Numbered from the stretch's first letter, positions 43,001 through 50,703 are shown. The stretch is 64,000 bases of DNA from Periconia sp. R9002 (GCA_023627715.1 JAMAHW010000124.1:1-64000); one strand, 5' to 3'. Made by a program: numbers and translations. The notes: generated by a model from the letters alone, not told the origin.

Positions 43001-46000
43001 CAAGAACCAGAGCCGGCCCTGGGCGAACGACTGAGCGATGGGCCCGGAGTGATCCATGCAAGGAATGGTTCTTAGCGCATTGTTCTGCGGGCGGCCAGTT
43101 TGATCGGCCAAGTGGCCCAACTGCGGAGTGCGAAAGACATCTGCGACCGCTAGTTGAAGGCCTTCCTTGCGGGCCTCGGCCACCAGCTTCATCGCCGCGA
43201 TCGAGTCGCCGCCCAGCCGGAAGAAGCTGTCGTCCAGCCCGATGGTCACAGGCTCGATGTTCAACACCCGCGCCCACAGCTGCCGCAGTCTCTTCTCATT
43301 CTCCGTCCGCGGTTGTCGCTTCGGTCCCTGGCTCTGTGTCCGCAGTTCCGCCAGCTGCTGGGCCGAGAACAAGGCCCCAATCTCGCGCAGCCGCCTCCTG
43401 TCCGTCTTGCCAGACGTCGTCATCGGGAGCTGCGACAACACAAAGTACACGTCAAGAATCATGTGACGAGGCACGCGTTCGGCCATTCTGGCATCCACGT
43501 CGGCCAGGAAGACCATCTGCACTGGTGAGCTGTTATCAAGCGCGTTGCCCGCTCGAAGTACAGCACGCCCCTCCGTGTCCAGTTGCAAGAAAGCTGCCAG
43601 CGTTGCATGTTCTTTCTCTTCGTCTAGTAGGATCACCTCGACCGCAACCTGCTGCGCCTTTGGAAGGCACTCCCGTACGTGGTACTCGATCTCGCCCAGC
43701 TCCACCCGCTGCCCCCGGATCTTGACCTGGTTGTCCTTGCGGCCTACGTAGATCATGTTGCCGTCTTCATCGTACCGCACCAGGTCGCCCGTCTTGTACA
43801 GCCGGCCTCGTCGTCCTGCATGCTTGCCGCTGCCTTCGACTAACCAAATCGGGTCGTGGATGAAGGCAGCCGCCGTCTTGTCCGCGTCGTTGAGGTAGCC
43901 GCGCGCTAGGATCGGTCCCTCGACCAGAAGCTCGCCTATCGACCCCAGCGGCACCAGTTTGTCGTGGTTGTCCGGGTCGACCACCCAGCTGACCGAAGCT
44001 ACCGCCTTGCCGATCATTCCCGATCTGAAGCCCTGCGTATCTGAGAACACAGAACACGTGACGCAGCACTCTGCCGGCCCGTAGGCGTTCATAGTACGGA
44101 CGTGTCCTTGCCACCTTGCCCAATCGACAACGCTGGACTGCTCCCCGCCAAGAACCAATTTCGTGAGTGGTGGGACGGTCCCGGGGATGAGCACTCGCGC
44201 CACAGATGGAGTGAGTAACGCCCAGTTTGCGCCCATGTCGTTGATAACCTGAGCCAAGTTGTCCCGTCTGCTGCCCTCGGACGGAACGCAAATACAGCCA
44301 CCGTACACCAACGTCGTGAGAATCTCTAGAATGCAAGCGTCGAATGAATAGGAGGCAAATTGTAGGGCTCGCGTGTGAGATGAGAATTCAAATGCTCTCC
44401 CGTGACCCAGACAGCTTGTTGAGGCCGGCCCGTGTTCCACCACCACTCCTTTTGGAGTTCCAGTGCTCCCGGACGTGAAGATAACGTACGCTACATGGCT
44501 CGGACGTGCTCTTGAAGGTATGAAGCTGGCAGTGTTTGGCAGATCTTGCATCGAGGCCTCGCTCACTGCCACCACTGTGCGGTCGGAGCCTGGCCACAGG
44601 GTCGCGTGCTGCGCCGAAGTAAGCACCACCATGGCACCCGTCTGCTCCATCATTTCCTCATGTCGGCTGCGTGGGTGGTCCGGGTCCAAGGGTGCGAATG
44701 CTGCGCCGGCCTTGAGCACCGCCAGCATCGCCACCACCGTCCACATGGACTTCTCGAAGCACAGCGGCACGATGACTTGGGGTCCGACGCCTAGCTGAAC
44801 CAGGTAGGCAGCTAGCTTCGTCGACAGCTCGTCCAGCTCGCCGTATGTTGCCTCGCCGTCCCAAGCGCAGATAGCCGGCGCGTCAGGCCGCGCATTCGCT
44901 TGCTCGACGAACAGCTCGTGGACGCATCGCTCCACCGCCGCCGGCACCTCGCTGTTCCACTTCCACAGCTGTTGTCGGTCCTCGGTCGTCAATACCTCGA
45001 TGTCCGCAACGACTGTTTGACTGTTTGCTCTAGCTAGCTGCTGCATGACGAAACTGAGCTGGCGGAGCATCTTCTCCACCACCCACTGCTCGGTGACTCG
45101 AGAGTCAAAGCTTGCCGTCATCCCTATTCCGTCTGGACCCAACGTGCACTGTATCGTCAGTGCATATGTTGCGAAGTTACGTACCTCTTGGTAGCTCTGC
45201 CATTCTCCCAGCAAGCGTTTGCTCCCGAGCATGTCGTCTCCCGGCTGCACCACCAGTAGGGTCTGGAAATCGCAGGCCCGTCGGCCATCCGCCCCCATCT
45301 TGGCGATCCGATGCAAGCCTGTCTGCTCGAAGGGGATCATCTCCGCCGCTTGCTGCTGCAGTGTCTCTAGGAATGCAGAGACCGCCTGGTATCTTCCTGC
45401 GCGCACACGCACCGGTACCGTTGCAATCGTCGGCCCAACCATGGCCTCGATGCCGGCGACTGGCGCATTCCGGCCCGTCAGAGTAACCCCGAACACTACA
45501 TCCTCAGAGCCGGTATAGCGGCTGGCGATGATGGCCCAGGCTGCGCGTATGAGCATCGACGTCGTCGTGTCTGAAGCCGCTTTGGCCAGCGGCGCGCACT
45601 GATACTCGACCGTTCCGTCTGCCACGGGCTGCTGCACTGTGGACGGCAACGGTGGAAACGGTGCCGCCGTGCAGTCGGCTAGGCTGGTCCGCCAGTACGC
45701 CGCTGCCGCCTCTTGATCCTGCTGGCTCAGGTAGTGCACGAAAGCCTGGTAGTCGGGCTGTCGGGCAACACATCGCCGCTGTATGCCAATTCGACGTTCG
45801 CTAAGATCTGGGGCAGCGACCATCCGTCGAACAAAGCGTGGTGGGCTGTCCACACGAACCATCGTTTGGTTCCGTGGGGCTCCCGAACCAGTGCATAGCG
45901 CACAAGGGGTTCGCCGAGCCCCATCGAGGCTGCCTTGTCCTGCTCGAGGTACTCGGCCAGTCCCTCTGCCTGCATCCACTGGACGTCGTCCTTGATGACG

Positions 46001-46078
46001 GCCTGGAGCAGGCCCAGCCCGCTGGTGTGCACGATCCTCGTGCGAAGGATGGCCGCAGACTGCACCGCTCGCTCCCAA
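34013..46078 (-). CDS. Tentoxin-synthetase-like NRPS, modules 2-4 and terminal C domain
   Basis: Large part of a nonribosomal peptide synthetase; the open frame gives up to 4021 residues, but real coding starts near 45765, where the frame from 45727-49530 crosses over. By residue of this frame: rest of C2 (from about 105), A2 (YVIFTSGSTG near 538), T2 (LGGDS near 957), C3 (HHIISDG near 1144), A3 (FTSGSTG near 1629), N-methyltransferase (EIGSGTG near 2014), T3 (2457), C4 (HHSLYDG near 2661), A4 (FTSGSTG near 3117), T4 (3537) and a final condensation-like domain with SHAQYDG (3745), typical of fungal cyclising C domains. Modules 1 and 3 methylate. The architecture matches that described for tentoxin synthetase (cyclic tetrapeptide, N-methyl at positions 1 and 3). 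The actual substrates cannot be fixed by eye. It acts in the cytosol and needs a phosphopantetheinyl transferase. Confidence 0.85.
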   Translation of the reverse strand: MGASGAVCGHPSHEDRAHQRAGPAPGRHQGRRPVDAGRGTGRVPRAGQGSLDGARRTPCALCTGSGAPRNQTMVRVDSPPRFVRRMVAAPDLSERRIGIQRRCVARQPDYQAFVHYLSQQDQEAAAAYWRTSLADCTAAPFPPLPSTVQQPVADGTVEYQCAPLAKAASDTTTSMLIRAAWAIIASRYTGSEDVVFGVTLTGRNAPVAGIEAMVGPTIATVPVRVRAGRYQAVSAFLETLQQQAAEMIPFEQTGLHRIAKMGADGRRACDFQTLLVVQPGDDMLGSKRLLGEWQSYQEVRNFATYALTIQCTLGPDGIGMTASFDSRVTEQWVVEKMLRQLSFVMQQLARANSQTVVADIEVLTTEDRQQLWKWNSEVPAAVERCVHELFVEQANARPDAPAICAWDGEATYGELDELSTKLAAYLVQLGVGPQVIVPLCFEKSMWTVVAMLAVLKAGAAFAPLDPDHPRSRHEEMMEQTGAMVVLTSAQHATLWPGSDRTVVAVSEASMQDLPNTASFIPSRARPSHVAYVIFTSGSTGTPKGVVVEHGPASTSCLGHGRAFEFSSHTRALQFASYSFDACILEILTTLVYGGCICVPSEGSRRDNLAQVINDMGANWALLTPSVARVLIPGTVPPLTKLVLGGEQSSVVDWARWQGHVRTMNAYGPAECCVTCSVFSDTQGFRSGMIGKAVASVSWVVDPDNHDKLVPLGSIGELLVEGPILARGYLNDADKTAAAFIHDPIWLVEGSGKHAGRRGRLYKTGDLVRYDEDGNMIYVGRKDNQVKIRGQRVELGEIEYHVRECLPKAQQVAVEVILLDEEKEHATLAAFLQLDTEGRAVLRAGNALDNSSPVQMVFLADVDARMAERVPRHMILDVYFVLSQLPMTTSGKTDRRRLREIGALFSAQQLAELRTQSQGPKRQPRTENEKRLRQLWARVLNIEPVTIGLDDSFFRLGGDSIAAMKLVAEARKEGLQLAVADVFRTPQLGHLADQTGRPQNNALRTIPCMDHSGPIAQSFAQGRLWFLEELHPALEWYLMPFAVRITGALQLDALEAALQAVEHRHETLRTTFFTNDGLAMQKVHPFRARELNIVDISLDNEQGLFDTLQRDQTTPFDLHSEPGWRVCIYRLHEQNHVLSIVMHHIISDGWSQDVFQRELSTLYSAAIRGQDPISRLPPLSVQYRDFSVWQRQQEQVEGHRRQLDYWIIELQTSRPAEFLCDYTRPATLSGKAGTHQLTIDGQLYNRLQQFCRARGVTQFVVLLAAFRAAHYHLTGQDDATIGAPNANRDRWELKDMIGFFVNMQCLRIKIGNGSFEELVEQVNTAAVASLANQDVPFEQIVSRLQRDRDLSRHPIVQVVFAVHSQKDLGKLSLEGVEVEAVHGSATSRFDLEFHFFPVQDGLQGQVFFSTDLYAAETISALVSVFQRILDKCLDEPKMKVASIPMLTTETYAQLDQLGLIRMDQTPYPRESSVVDLFRGQVTAHPSRVAVKDLSGEMTYAQLDESSDRLARWLETRRFAPEALVGVFADRSCQAIVALLAILKAGLAYLPFDVKIPGARMHTILSSTEGSRLVLIGDSVQLPKLSLDNVEFVQIAEALAESASDQSIVKQSKAPVKPSATSLAYVMFTSGSTGQPKGVMVEHRGIVRLVKDGNLAQLLPPSGVMAHMVNLAFDPSTLEIYAALLNGGTLVCIDYMTVLDYPALRSIFASEMITVAVFTPALLKQCLLASPFTLTTLDTLYVGGDRADKNDLFAAQELVTTNVINAYGPTENTTVSTTFHWDQKEQCTNGVPIGRAISNSGAYVMDQKQRLVPLGVIGELVVTGDGLARGYTDPARDVGRFVMVRIGDETMRAYRTGDMVRYRPKDGQLEFFGRMDGQVKIRGHRVELGEIEHVLRSHGSVQDAVVVTSKRDNDDPKLVGYVTLEEGSDGSDEPLGGAGQSQHVDEWEDRFDSETYAPIDNLQPEAIGRDFVGWTSMYDGSEIDKMEMNEWLDDTMRTIYTAVHGRPGNVLEIGSGTGMVLLNLLEGLESYVGLDPSGRAVRFIEEAAKSIPSLADKVRMYKATATDIGRIELTGSVDLVVLNSVVQYFPSQEYLFQVVQGLLRLKGVQTMFFGDVRSYALHREFLASRALRMAGDGATREDIRRMVEDMEQVERELLVDPGFFTALPSRFPDLVEHVEILPKRMKATNELSCYRYAAVIHVKGQGQPAREIRHIGHDEWVDFEEHKLNRQSLLQRLESRSSSSAIAISNILHSKTIFSRGLIGALDDNKAGALDQREWVASIRQAAEQTPSLSAVDLVELAEEAGCRVEISWSRQYSQHGGLDAVFYQCQSETQESRVMFRFPADHADRPQHSFSSKPLRQQYAKEVQHQLEEALRAQLPEYMVPQSVNVLDDFPINENGKVDRRALAQRMQDRTTSQRSIRQPSTEAERTMQRLWAQVLGIELDSIGLDDSFFRLGGDSIAAMKLVAEARKEGLQLTVADIFRNPKLVALAGLDCRYSNDIAEEIPAFSLLGECTDVTQVREEVAASCSVDASLIEDIYPCSPLQEGLMSLTSKRAGDYIIQAVLELREDIDEEAFRAAWDQVVQSTQVLRTRIVLHSKLGLLQAVTAESIQWTHADGLDDYLKQDQEVSMGLGEHLVRYALVREDKESKRWFVWTIHHSLYDGWSLPRISEAVKTVYGGGIAGGQPGFQAFIKYLGQQDQGSAVEYWQSTLANCQATPFPPPPPTVQQLVPDTTVHYRCPPLPKEFFNATKSTLVRAAWAILASRYTNSDDVIFGAVVTGRNAPVAGIEDILGPTIATVPVRVRVASNQTVPAYLEGLQQQATDMIPFEQTGLQQIAKMGPGARQACNFQTLLVVQTADHGLVNDGMPGTWRGSSEQQNFTTHALMVQCTLTAKGVHITASFDSRIIEQQQVERMLGQLSFVMQQLAGANDQTVIGDMEMLTPKERQMLWMWNGEVPPAVERCIHELFVEQTNVQPDAPAICAWDGEATYSELDELSTKLAAHLVELGVGPEGMVPLCFEKSMWTVVAMLAVLKAGGAFAPLDPEHPRSRHQEVLEQTEAKVVLTSAQHATLWPGSNHMVVAVSEASMQGLPNTNRFVPSKTRPAHTAYIIFTSGSTGIPKGVVVEHGAVSTSCLSHGRTLGFSSHTRALQFSSYSFDVCITDILTTLLYGGCVCVPSEGNRRDDLDQAINDMTVNWAFLTPSIARLLDPAGVPPLKTLAFIGEQVMAADWERWQGHVRTMNAYGPAECCVTCCVFSDTQGFKTGLIGKAVASVSWVVDPDNHDKLAPLGSIGELLVEGPILARGYLNDADKTAAAFISDPAWLLQGSDKHAGRRGRLYKTGDLVRYESDGNLVYVGRKDSQVKIRGQRVELGEIEHHISACLPEARQVAVEVIAPAGEKEKVMVAAFAQLDESRRNALLPDSKAAGKDEAAAQVFFPAEADDKLTAQLPNHMVPVVYFSVAGLPMTTSGKTDRRRLREMGASFSVQQLAELRTQSQGPKRQPRTEMEKTLQQLWARVLGIEPDSIGLDDSFFRLGGDSIAAMKLVAEARKEGISLKVADLFRSPRLSSLVLCSQPTLRSTPEQIPPFSLVSPATKGHTLSDIKANLSDIHVNNIFDIVPATYVQELYITHGIQHPLQAFNYLFLDMGSLLSVQRLERSCRDLLNHLPILRTRFVFVEGNLWQVIIRDPELAFSMFEVDTTLPEASHAICLQDAENSSPAALPTSFFLIRNHLREHRLVLRLSHAQYDGICLPAVFNTLFAIYREEPLHPAPSFSTYVANAQRRQSASILYWRKLLSCSRMTKATPKLDPKVLKDVPLRLVQVESVISMPQLPSSLTVASLVSCAWAIVLSDVSGEEDVVYGHVVAGRNADLPGITDIVGPCLNIIPVRALVHPQTTSISLLRSIQEQYVSLEESDSMGLHDIVRNCTDWPMATEFDSVLQYQNVDEQPEVQFAGTATKLEWFRNPFWMPPYFSVLAHPQGDKLRLSISGTTHTLTVDHANMLLGKLCETITRLSTELQT

Positions 46079-49000
46079 GCGGCCCGGAAGGTGGTCTCGT
46101 CAAGGTCGGCTCGCATCTCGAGCACGTATCGCATGATGTAGTCGCCTGCGTTCTTGGAAGTCAACGAGACCAGCCCTTCCTGCAGTGGAGAGCAAGGATA
46201 GACGTCGTCGATGGATTGCACGTCCACGCTACAGGCCGCAGCCACTTCTTCGCGGATTTGTGCTGCATCCACGCTTGGGTCTAGCAGCGAGAAGGCGGCC
46301 ATCGGTCCGGTTGAGGACTCGACCGCCCTGCTCCTCAGATGGGCCTGGTCGACCAGCTTGGGATGTCGGAATATGTCTTCGACGGTCAGCTGGACGTCGT
46401 GCTTGCGAGCCTCGGCTACCAGCTGCATGGCCGTGATGGAGTCACCACCCAGCCGGAAGAAGCTGTCGTCCACACCGATGCTCTCGGGCCTGATGTCCAG
46501 CACCCGCGCCCACAGCTGCTGCATCGTCCGCTCTCCCTCCGAGGTCGGCTGCCTGCCGGTACTTGGGCTCGGCTTTTCATCGACGGTGTATGCTTCGAGT
46601 GCCTTGCGGTCTCTCTTTCCGCTTGTGTTCAGAGGGATCTTATCCAGCTTCGTAATCCACCGAGGGATCATGTAGGACGGTACTCGCGCCTGCAGCGTCT
46701 CGCGCAGCTTCCTCTGCACCTTCCGCCACACCTGTTCTTCCAGCGGCTTGCTGGTGATTCCGTTGGGCCGCCCTTCGTGATGGTCATCGGGAAACTGGAA
46801 CACGGTCCTAGGGCTTCCGTCGATGGACGGGGTCCGGTGGAAGATGGCATCGAAGCCACCGTGCTGCGAATACTGCCTGCTCCAGCTAACCTCCACGCGA
46901 CAGCTCGCTTCGCGCGCCAGATCAACCAGATCCATAACAGAAAGCGATCGAAGTTGGTGGGCCGACTTTCCCACCGACAGCAGCCAGTCTTCCTCCTTGG
47001 CCATCATTTCACTTGTGTCCTCCAGGGAGCGAAGGAGGCACTGGCTGAAGGCGGTTTTGCTGTGCGGGATGTTGCTCACAGCTACAACACTCGAATCGGT
47101 GACATGCTCGAGTCGCTGTGCGAGCGATTCGCGTTCCAGTTTACTCTCGGCAAAGTTGATCCAGCTGTCGTGACGAACACGTTGGAACTCATGAAGCGGC
47201 TGGTCTCCTGTCCTCGCATGGACCACGGCAGCATAACGATAGCAGCTGAGCTCGTTGGTTGCCCTCATCTTCTTCGGCAATATCTCGACGTGCCTCACAA
47301 GGTGCGGCAAGCGACTGGGAAGCGCGGTGAAGAATGCTGGGTCGACCAGCAACTCCATGTCTGCTTGTTCCATGTCCGCCATAATCCGTAGCACGTCAGC
47401 CTTCGTTGCGTGCTGGCCCGCCACGCGCAATGCTCTGGTGGCCAGAAACTGTTTCTGCAGTGCGTGAGAGCGGACGTCCCCAAAGAACAGAGTTTTGACC
47501 CCCTTTATCTCCAAAAGGTCTTCTATGACCTTGAACAGATACTCCTGGCTGGGAAAGTACTGCGCAACCGAGTTCACAATCACAAGGTCGGCGGTGATCG
47601 AGTGGGCGAACACGCCGATGTCTGCTGCGGTAGCCTCGTGCATGCGAACCTTACCTGCGAGCGCAGGAATCGATTTCGCAGTGGTTTCGATGAATTGCAC
47701 CGCGGTCATCGATGGGTCCAGGCCTACGTAGCTTTCGAAATTGGCGCCCAGGTTGAACAGGATCATACCGGTGCCAGACCCGATCTCGACAATGTTCTCT
47801 GGCTGGCCATTACTCAGTATCGTATCGATGGTATCGTCCAGCCACTCGTCCATTTCTCCTCTGTCGATCACGTTGCCATCTTGCATCGCGGTCCAGCCAA
47901 GGAAGTCTCGACCAATCAGGTCGGATCGGAGGGTATGCACCGATGCGTACACGTCGGAGGTAAACCGCTCTTCCCACGTGTTCACGTGCGCATCGACCAC
48001 GGCGTTATCCAGAGAAAGGGTAACAAACGCCGCCAACTGGGCTTCTCTTCCGTTGCGACGTTGTAAGACAACGATGGCGTCGCTGACTTCCTCTTGACTG
48101 GCGAGGACGCTCTCGATCTCGCCCAGCTCGACGCGCTGCCCCCCGATCTTGACCTGGTTGTCCTTGCGGCCTACGTACACCAGATTGCCGTCCGGCTCGT
48201 ACCGCACCAGGTCTCCCGTCTTGTACAGCCGGCCTCGTCGTCCTGCATGTTTGTCGCTCCCTTGGAGTAGCCAGGCCGGGTCGCTGATGAAGGCAGCCGC
48301 CGTCTTGTCCGCGTCGTTGAGGTAGCCGCGCGCTAGGATCGGTCCCTCGACCAGAAGCTCGCCTATCGACCCTAGCGGCGCCAGCTTGTCGTGGTTGTCC
48401 GGGTCGACCACCCAGCTGACCGAAGCGACCGCCTTGCCGATCACCACAGACTTCCAATCCTGTGTGCTAGTGAAACTAATACAAAATACACAGCACTCTG
48501 TAGGTCCATAGCCATTCATCGTACGCACACGCCCTTGCCACCTCTTCCAATCGGTAACACTAACCTGCTCACCGCCAAGAACTAACGTCGTGAGTGATGC
48601 GACCGTACTAGGGTCGAGCAGCCGCGCCACAGATGGAGTGAGAAAGGCCCAGTTGACGTTCATGTGGCTGATAGCCTGAGCCATTTCGTTTCGCCTGCTG
48701 TCTTCGGAGGGTATACAGACACAGCCCCCATACAGAAATGTCGTGAAGATCTCAGCAATGCAGGCGTCAAAGGCATAGGAGGCAAACTGCAAAGTTCGGG
48801 TACCGGAGTTAAATTCCAGAATCTTGCCATGGCCTATGCAGCTTGTAGATACGGCTTTGTGTTCCACAACCACTCCTTTCGGGACTCCAGTGCTCCCGGA
48901 CGTGAAGATAATGTACGCAGCATGGCCCGGCTCTGCTGCGGAACGGGCCGAGCCGACAGTGCTTGGCAGGTCCCTCATCGATGCCTCGCTCACTGCCACC

Positions 49001-49530
49001 ACTATGCGGTCGGAGCCCGGCCACAGTGTCGCATGCTGCACCGAAGTGACTACCACCTTGGCCTCCGTCTGCTCCAGCACCTCCTCGTGCCGGCTGCGTG
49101 GATGCTCCGGGTCCAAGGTTGCGAAGGCACCGCCGGCCTTGAGCACCGCCAGCATCGCCACCACCGTCCACATGGACTTCTCGAAGCACAGCGGTACGAT
49201 GGCTTCGGGTCCGATGCCTAGCTCAACGAGGTGACTGGCCAGCTTCGTCGAAAACTCGTCCAGCTCGCGGTACGTCGCCTCGCCGTCCCAGGCGCAGATG
49301 GCTGGCGCGTCAGGCCGCGCATTCGCTTGATCGATAAACAGCTCGTGGATACATCGCTCAACCGCCGGCGGAACAATACTGTTCCAGTTCCATATCTCTT
49401 CGATCTTGCTATTCATGCTGTCTGGTGGCATGTTCACGTCCTCTATATTCAATTGATCGAAATCTAAGTGCTTTGCAAGTATGAAAGTTTCGTAGAGATG
49501 AGCACGGCAACGAGTCCCTAGTCGACCCAA
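45727..49530 (-). CDS. Tentoxin-synthetase-like NRPS, module 1 and start of C2
   Basis: N-terminal part of the same synthetase. A1 spans about residues 50-500 (YIIFTSGSTG near 213, LYKTGDLVRY, RVELGEIE), an N-methyltransferase is inserted (EIGSGTGMI near 586), T1 follows (LGGDS near 1028) and C2 begins (YPCSPLQEGL; HHALFDG near 1232). The frame then breaks near 45765 and the C2 domain continues in the neighbouring frame. The first about 20 codons lie in repeat R1 sequence, so the Met at 49431 or 49416 is a likelier start, with A1 directly at the N terminus and no loading C domain. A1 reads KIGGQRVELGE where A2-A4 have KIRG. The break is a net one-base difference; whether it is natural or an assembly error decides if the synthetase is functional. 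Confidence 0.85.
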   Translation of the reverse strand: MGRLGTRCRAHLYETFILAKHLDFDQLNIEDVNMPPDSMNSKIEEIWNWNSIVPPAVERCIHELFIDQANARPDAPAICAWDGEATYRELDEFSTKLASHLVELGIGPEAIVPLCFEKSMWTVVAMLAVLKAGGAFATLDPEHPRSRHEEVLEQTEAKVVVTSVQHATLWPGSDRIVVAVSEASMRDLPSTVGSARSAAEPGHAAYIIFTSGSTGVPKGVVVEHKAVSTSCIGHGKILEFNSGTRTLQFASYAFDACIAEIFTTFLYGGCVCIPSEDSRRNEMAQAISHMNVNWAFLTPSVARLLDPSTVASLTTLVLGGEQVSVTDWKRWQGRVRTMNGYGPTECCVFCISFTSTQDWKSVVIGKAVASVSWVVDPDNHDKLAPLGSIGELLVEGPILARGYLNDADKTAAAFISDPAWLLQGSDKHAGRRGRLYKTGDLVRYEPDGNLVYVGRKDNQVKIGGQRVELGEIESVLASQEEVSDAIVVLQRRNGREAQLAAFVTLSLDNAVVDAHVNTWEERFTSDVYASVHTLRSDLIGRDFLGWTAMQDGNVIDRGEMDEWLDDTIDTILSNGQPENIVEIGSGTGMILFNLGANFESYVGLDPSMTAVQFIETTAKSIPALAGKVRMHEATAADIGVFAHSITADLVIVNSVAQYFPSQEYLFKVIEDLLEIKGVKTLFFGDVRSHALQKQFLATRALRVAGQHATKADVLRIMADMEQADMELLVDPAFFTALPSRLPHLVRHVEILPKKMRATNELSCYRYAAVVHARTGDQPLHEFQRVRHDSWINFAESKLERESLAQRLEHVTDSSVVAVSNIPHSKTAFSQCLLRSLEDTSEMMAKEEDWLLSVGKSAHQLRSLSVMDLVDLAREASCRVEVSWSRQYSQHGGFDAIFHRTPSIDGSPRTVFQFPDDHHEGRPNGITSKPLEEQVWRKVQRKLRETLQARVPSYMIPRWITKLDKIPLNTSGKRDRKALEAYTVDEKPSPSTGRQPTSEGERTMQQLWARVLDIRPESIGVDDSFFRLGGDSITAMQLVAEARKHDVQLTVEDIFRHPKLVDQAHLRSRAVESSTGPMAAFSLLDPSVDAAQIREEVAAACSVDVQSIDDVYPCSPLQEGLVSLTSKNAGDYIMRYVLEMRADLDETTFRAAWERAVQSAAILRTRIVHTSGLGLLQAVIKDDVQWMQAEGLAEYLEQDKAASMGLGEPLVRYALVREPHGTKRWFVWTAHHALFDGWSLPQILANVELAYSGDVLPDSPTTRLSCTT

Positions 49531-50355
49531 TTATGAACGAGCGACCCAATTCTCTTGAGCAGTAAGTAGCTGACGCCATCCCACTACGGATGAAAGAGCT
49601 CCGACCGCTCATAGTGCGGGGAAAGGAACTAGCAATGCTAGACTACTTTTCGACAAGCATGCCTCTTCCTGCCATCCTCCTTCTTCACCGCCCTAGAAAT
49701 CTGATATAAACCGTGTGGGGGGCCCCAATTTGACAGTAACTCTGACCCACCTTGGAAGCCATGTGCTTCCGGATTTTCACAAATACGACAGAAACGTCGA
49801 TATCAGAGCTACACGATCCTGCCAGCACCTTGTCATGCACCTCATGAAACGGACAAAGTCATGTTCAGCGTTCTCGTCAAGTGCTGGTTGGAAAGCAAAC
49901 TCGCATTTCACTACTGAACTGCGTCTCCTGCACGTACATATCCACTTCTTTCTTCCTTGCGCGGAGCAGATCGCCTACTCTATGCTGGACCATCGGGGAT
50001 ATCATCTGGCTGGTTTCCCTTAGACGTGGCGACATGCATCGCTGGATGATTGGGAAACTCAGAATCCCTGCTCATCCATGTAACAGCTTTGCACTCACGC
50101 ATTACGCGTACAGTACAATTGACTCGCAATGTGAGACTGCCGCAGGGCCCAGTCTATGTAGCACCGTGGTAGCAGGCTGGTGTGTCTACCAACACCGACC
50201 GCAGCCTTGCGCAGGTGTGTGGTGAAAATTTCAACCAACCTCTTAGGTAGCCTTTTGCGGTACTGTTATTGAGGGCAGAGAGGAGTAGAGTATCGGCACA
50301 TGAAGGAGCATACAATGGTAAGTTGAGATGGCTAGTGGATTCCCCACAGTAATAC
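49480..50355 (+). repeat. Repeat R1, copy 3
   Basis: The longest and least mutated of the three copies (see 18935 and 27666). It overlaps the first codons of the NRPS frame and therefore includes or replaces the NRPS promoter. Its right end, from about 50035, is repeated in part at 52475-52620, upstream of the ABC transporter. Confidence 0.8.
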
Positions 50356-50703
50356 ATGCAGCGCAACGTCCAGAGCAAAACGGCCTGCCTAAAAGATACA
50401 ATTGTGAACATTCGCAAAGACAGGAAGAAACTCCACGGCGCACCTATGATTGGCTCGGTATGGACGAAGGCCTTTGATGATACCGCACTCGTGCACAGAG
50501 CGGCTCGGAGCTGGCGCCAGCGTATACCTCCGAGTATTGGTCCGAAGCTCTTTTCCAGATCCTACATCGGTTTCCGCATTCGTCTCGGTAGCTCTCTGGT
50601 GCATTACGTTCATTCGACTGCTAGTATGGCACGTGCCTGCGAGCAGATCTGGCGTTTTGGCCCTTGTGTTGGCTATTGTAGGCATCTGACCTTTCAACGC
50701 TAA
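50250..50703 (+). pseudogene. Duplicated 5' end of the ABC-C transporter gene
   Basis: This block matches 52540-52935, which is the promoter, leader and first codons of the transporter. Shared phrases include GCCTGCCTAAAAGATACAA, CACGGCGCACCTATGATTGG, GGTATGGACGAAGGCCT and GATGATACCGCACT. The transporter's start (MARVCNADLLFGPSVGSC) is recognisable as MARACEQIWRFGPCVGYC at 50623, and the frame stops about 25 codons in. The copy therefore carries a promoter-like region with a truncated start, pointing toward R2. Confidence 0.8.

Noticed and set aside
45727..46078. An intron joining the two NRPS frames
   Set aside because: No GT-AG pair of plausible length removes the shift while keeping the conserved C-domain spacing seen in module 4.
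49480..49530. First about 20 residues of the NRPS N-terminal frame
   Set aside because: This stretch is shared with R1 copy 2 at 28.3 kb, so it is repeat sequence rather than NRPS protein. Mets at 49431 or 49416 are preferred.
49715..50225. Overlapping plus-strand ORFs in R1 copy 3
   Set aside because: The frames are not conserved in R1 copies 1 and 2, so they are not coding.
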